Below are positions 60,815-64,000 of a stretch of DNA of 64,000 nt, piece after piece. The stretch spans positions 62,001 to 126,000 of the forward strand of contig NZNT01000029.1 of assembly GCA_002695005.1 (NCBI GenBank), given 5' to 3'. This stretch comes from Maritimibacter sp. Lineage in GTDB: Bacteria > Pseudomonadota > Alphaproteobacteria > Rhodobacterales > Rhodobacteraceae. Within the stretch, counting starts at the first letter, position 1, and each line of letters begins with the position of its first letter. A program made the translations under genes and the position numbers. The notes below the pieces were generated by a model. That model did no database searches. It had not been told where the DNA came from and was given only the letters and a program-made list of their open reading frames with translations.

Positions 60815-62680
60815 CGCCTTCCGCCCTTCCGACAGAACGGCCTGCGCGTTTCGCAGGAAGTCCGCGTCGATATCGCCCCGCGCCGCGCGGATCCCCTCGA
60901 GATAGGCCTCGTTCTCGTGGATCGGCACCGCCGGGTCGTAATGCTCCGCCGCGATCAGCATGCCGGACCGATCCGCATCCGAGAACATCTCGACGATCCG
61001 CTCCGCCTGATCGCGCGAATAGCCCAGCGCCTCCACGGCTGACCGCCCCATCCGCAGGGACGAGTCGTAGGTCTCGCGGATGATGTCGCGGCACCCTGCC
61101 CACCACAGGTCATAGACATGTGGCCGGTCCACCGCGCGGGCGACGATGTGGACGTTAGGATAGTGCTTGGTGATGTAGGTCACGAGCTCGGTCACCTGGT
61201 CCTTGTCGTCAATGGCGACCACCAGCAGCCTCGCATGTTCGATCCCGGCGGCATGGAGCAGATCGGGCCGCGTCGCATCGCCATAATATGCCTGCACGTC
61301 GAACCGTTTGAGCATTTCCAGCTGTTTCGAGCTGAAGTCGATCACCGTCGGTGACAGCCCGGCCCCGCGCAGCATCCGCGCGACGATCCCGCCGACCCGC
61401 CCGTGGCCCGCGATGATGATGTCGCTCGACTCCTCGATCGCGTCCATCTCGCGCTCCTCCGCCTCGGCAAAGCGCGGCGCGACGACCCGGTCGTACAGGA
61501 TGAACAGCACCGGCGTCAGCAGCATCGACAGCGCCACCACCAGCAGGAGCCGGTCCGCAAGGTCCCCGGGAATCACCGCGCTCGCCACGGTGAAAGACAG
61601 CAGAACGAAGCCGAACTCGCCCGCCTGTGCGAGCCCGAGCGAGAACAGCCACCGGTCCGCGCCGCCCACCTTGAAGACGAACGACAGCACATACAGCACC
61701 GCCATCTTGAGCAGGATCAGCCCAAGCGTCAGCTCGACGATTAGGGCGAAGTTGTCCAGCAACAGGGCGAAATTGATCCCCGCCCCCACCGTCATGAAGA
61801 ACAGACCAAGAAGCAGACCCCGGAACGGGTCGATGTCGCTCTCCAACTCATGCCGGTATTCGCTGTTGGCCAGCACGACACCCGCGAGGAACGTGCCGAG
61901 CGCGGGCGACAGCCCGACGAGCGACATGAGGAGCGCGATGCCGATGACGAACATGAGCGCGGTCGCCACGAACAGCTCCCGCAGGTTCGCCGCAGCGATG
62001 AAGCGGAAGATCGGGCCGACGAGGTAGATGCCGGCGCCCACGACGAACGCGATGGCCCCCACCGTCACCAGCGCCACGCCCCAGCCCGGCAGACCGTCGA
62101 CAAGGCTCATGCCACCGCCGTGGTCGCCCTCCGCCTCGGCCCCGTGCGCCATCGCATCGACCAGCTCGGGCATGGCGAGCAGCGGGATCAGCGCCAGCAT
62201 GGGGATCACCGCGATGTCCTGAAACAGCAGCACCGAGAAGCTCGATTGACCGCCGTCCGACCGCATGAGTCCCTTCTCGCCCAGCGTTTGCAGCACGATG
62301 GCAGTGGACGACAGCGCCAGCACCAGACCGACGGCGAGGCTGACCGACCACGGCTGGCCGAACACCAGCGCGACCCCCATCACCGCGAGCGTCGTCAGGC
62401 CGACCTGCCCGCCGCCAAGGCCCAGAAGCCGTGCGCGCATCTCCCACAGCCGTTTCGGCTCAAGCTCCAGCCCGACGAGGAACAGCATCATGACGACACC
62501 GAACTCGGCGAAATGCTGGATCTGGATGATGTCGACATGCAGCCACGCCAGAACGGGGCTGATCACGATTCCGGCGATGAGATAGCCCAGCACCGACCCC
62601 AGCCCGAGGCGCGAGGCGATGGGCACAGCCACCACCCCCGCGATGAGAAACGTGAAGGCCAGAAGAAGAAAATCGGTCAT
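60806..62680 (-). CDS. CPA2-family cation:proton antiporter (KefB/KefC-like)
   Basis: A 624-residue membrane protein. The N-terminal Na+/H+ exchanger domain has about twelve helices (GVVMMLFLVGLELEPKRLWE, STAIVLQTLGEKGLM, QDIAVIPMLALIPLLA, FFMTVGAGINFALL). A cytoplasmic TrkA-N Rossmann domain begins near residue 415 (IIIAGHGRVGGIVARMLRGA; YYGDATRPDLLHAAGIEHA). It resembles potassium efflux systems KefB/KefC; regulation by glutathione is not shown by the sequence, and no KefF/KefG gene is adjacent. ATG at 62680. Divergent from the SulP gene. Confidence 0.92.
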   Translation of the reverse strand: MTDFLLLAFTFLIAGVVAVPIASRLGLGSVLGYLIAGIVISPVLAWLHVDIIQIQHFAEFGVVMMLFLVGLELEPKRLWEMRARLLGLGGGQVGLTTLAVMGVALVFGQPWSVSLAVGLVLALSSTAIVLQTLGEKGLMRSDGGQSSFSVLLFQDIAVIPMLALIPLLAMPELVDAMAHGAEAEGDHGGGMSLVDGLPGWGVALVTVGAIAFVVGAGIYLVGPIFRFIAAANLRELFVATALMFVIGIALLMSLVGLSPALGTFLAGVVLANSEYRHELESDIDPFRGLLLGLFFMTVGAGINFALLLDNFALIVELTLGLILLKMAVLYVLSFVFKVGGADRWLFSLGLAQAGEFGFVLLSFTVASAVIPGDLADRLLLVVALSMLLTPVLFILYDRVVAPRFAEAEEREMDAIEESSDIIIAGHGRVGGIVARMLRGAGLSPTVIDFSSKQLEMLKRFDVQAYYGDATRPDLLHAAGIEHARLLVVAIDDKDQVTELVTYITKHYPNVHIVARAVDRPHVYDLWWAGCRDIIRETYDSSLRMGRSAVEALGYSRDQAERIVEMFSDADRSGMLIAAEHYDPAVPIHENEAYLEGIRAARGDIDADFLRNAQAVLSEGRKARG

Positions 62681-62820
62681 GTCACGTCCCCATATGCGCG
62701 GTCCCGCCGTCAGCTTGGCGAAAAGGCCGGGGTTGTAAAGGACGCGCGCGACCATCGGTCCGTTGACAAGCCCTGCGAGAGGGCCAACACCTCTCCCATC
62801 CCAACCCGCGCGGTGTCCCG

Positions 62821-64000
62821 GTGAAACCCAAGATCCTGACCACCCTCCGCACCTATTCCCGGGCGCTGTTCCTCGGCGATCTCGTCGCCGGGGTCACGGT
62901 CGGGCTGGTCGCCGTGCCCCTCAGCCTCGCCATCGCCATCGCCTCGGGCGCGACTCCCGAACAGGGTCTGGTGACCGCCATCATCGGCGGCACGCTCGTC
63001 TCGCTTCTCGGGGGCAGCCGGGTGCAGATCGGCGGACCGACCGGGGCGTTCATCGTCGTGGTCTACGGCGTGATCGCGACGCACGGGATGGACGGGCTGA
63101 TCCTGGCCACGCTCATGGCGGGCGTCATCCTGATCGCGGCGGGGCTGTTGCGGGCCGGAAACCTCGTGGCCCATGTGCCGGAGCCGGTCATCAACGGCTT
63201 CACGCTGGGCATCGCGGTCATCATCGCGACAAGCCAGCTTCCCGACCTCATGGGCCTGACGGTGGCCGAGATGCCTGCCGAATTCACCGGCAAACTCGCC
63301 GCGATGTGGGAGGCGCGCGGATCGCTCCGTTTCGCCCCGATCCTTGTCGGGCTCGTCACCGGCGGGCTCATCATCGCGCTGCGCCGCTGGCTTCCGCCCC
63401 GCGTGCCGGGCCTGATCGTCGCTGTTGCGCTGGGGTCCGCCCTCGCGGCCCTTCCCGGCCTTGGGGTGGACACGATCGCGTCCCGCTTCGGGGATCTGCC
63501 GCGCCACCTGCCCGCGCCGTCGCTGCCGGAGGTGAGCCTGGAACGTCTCCGCGACCTCCTCCCGTCCGCCCTCGTGATCGCGTTCCTGGCGGGGGTGGAA
63601 TCGCTCCTGTCTGCCGTTGTGGCGGACCGGATGATCGGCGGGCCCCACCGGCCGCGCGCCGAGGTCAGCGCACAGGGCGTGGCCAACATCGGCTCGGCCC
63701 TGATGGGCGGCCTTCCTGTCACCGGTGCGATTGCCCGCACCGCAACGAATGTGAAGGCCGGCGGGCGCACCCCTGTCGCGGGTGTCATCCACGCCGCGAC
63801 GATCCTCGCCCTCATGCTGTTCGCCGCACCGCTCGCCGGTCACATGGCGCTGCCCGCGATGGCCGCGCTCCTCATCATCACCGCATGGAACATGGCGGAA
63901 CCGGACAAATGGCACAGCTACCTGCGCGCGCCCGGTCCCGACCGCGTGCTGATCGTGCTCACCATGGCGCTGACCGTACTGGTGGATCTCACCGTGGCCA
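62821..64000 (+). CDS. SulP-family anion transporter, 3' end outside window
   Basis: At least 393 residues of a sulfate-permease-family transporter; the reading frame is open to the window edge. The family motif VAVPLSLAIAIASGATPEQG and VQIGGPTGAFIVVVYGVIAT are seen, followed by VPEPVINGFTLGIAVIIATSQ and a LMGGLPVTGAIARTATNV segment; the C-terminal STAS domain lies beyond the window. Start GTG at 62821 is taken because it begins KPKILTTLRTYSRA, with no better codon nearby. Substrate may be sulfate or bicarbonate. Confidence 0.9.
   Translation, partial: MKPKILTTLRTYSRALFLGDLVAGVTVGLVAVPLSLAIAIASGATPEQGLVTAIIGGTLVSLLGGSRVQIGGPTGAFIVVVYGVIATHGMDGLILATLMAGVILIAAGLLRAGNLVAHVPEPVINGFTLGIAVIIATSQLPDLMGLTVAEMPAEFTGKLAAMWEARGSLRFAPILVGLVTGGLIIALRRWLPPRVPGLIVAVALGSALAALPGLGVDTIASRFGDLPRHLPAPSLPEVSLERLRDLLPSALVIAFLAGVESLLSAVVADRMIGGPHRPRAEVSAQGVANIGSALMGGLPVTGAIARTATNVKAGGRTPVAGVIHAATILALMLFAAPLAGHMALPAMAALLIITAWNMAEPDKWHSYLRAPGPDRVLIVLTMALTVLVDLTVA

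Overview
The window looks like a chromosomal stretch of a marine-type Rhodobacteraceae (Roseobacter-group) alphaproteobacterium. It is uniformly GC-rich. Gene content points the same way: an alphaproteobacterial petABC (cytochrome bc1) operon, a gpmI-envC-ctpA-rppH chain, an HU protein of the rhodobacterial type, several RTX and Hint proteins, TRAP transport and aromatic-compound catabolism. No phage, transposase, integrase or CRISPR array is visible. The placement rests on reading protein motifs, not on a database search.

Layout. 1-6.6 kb: 3' part of dxs, an SDR-type epimerase, the purine salvage pair ade-amn and an HU gene with a clear terminator. 6.6-12.8 kb: YdeI-like protein, DMT exporter, GST, WYL regulator, a CcdA/thioredoxin pair, an AEC transporter and aroC. 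13.0-16.4 kb: TPP riboswitch followed by the overlapping thiamine importer genes thiB-thiP-thiQ. 16.4-24.0 kb: ProC-like gene, petA-petB-petC with terminator, GST, small membrane protein, dapF-mtaB-paiB joined by one-base overlaps, and tRNA-Lys(TTT). 24.1-32.0 kb: a divergent locus with TetR, an HSL-type hydrolase and a DUF3237 protein on the minus strand; on the plus strand are a quinate/shikimate dehydrogenase, a complete TRAP transporter and a QuiC-type dehydroshikimate dehydratase. Together the plus-strand genes predict uptake of quinate or shikimate and its conversion toward protocatechuate. 32.0-48.8 kb: a cell-surface region with a kinase-like protein overlapping a Hint protein, manC, modABC, a divergent DgoK relative, glf, an M10 RTX protease, a 1154-residue RTX protein and capsule-type ABC export genes (kpsT, kpsE, and divergent kpsM). 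48.8-52.4 kb: metF, a tetrahydrofolate-dependent LigM/DesA-type O-demethylase and a divergent LysR regulator with two DNA-binding domains. 52.4-64.0 kb: an error-prone polymerase dnaE2 lacking its usual C-terminal part, a secreted protein, rppH, ctpA, envC, gpmI, a KefB-like antiporter and the 5' part of a SulP transporter.

The two catabolic loci (quinate/shikimate and methoxy-aromatic) may converge on protocatechuate, which suggests plant- or lignin-derived carbon as a nutrient source. Four intergenic copies of one structured repeat, two of them flanking the spacer upstream of gpmI, are the main non-coding feature besides the riboswitch and tRNA. The least explained items are the kinase-Hint pair, the higher-order repeat of the large RTX protein, the tandem-HTH LysR protein and the shortened dnaE2.
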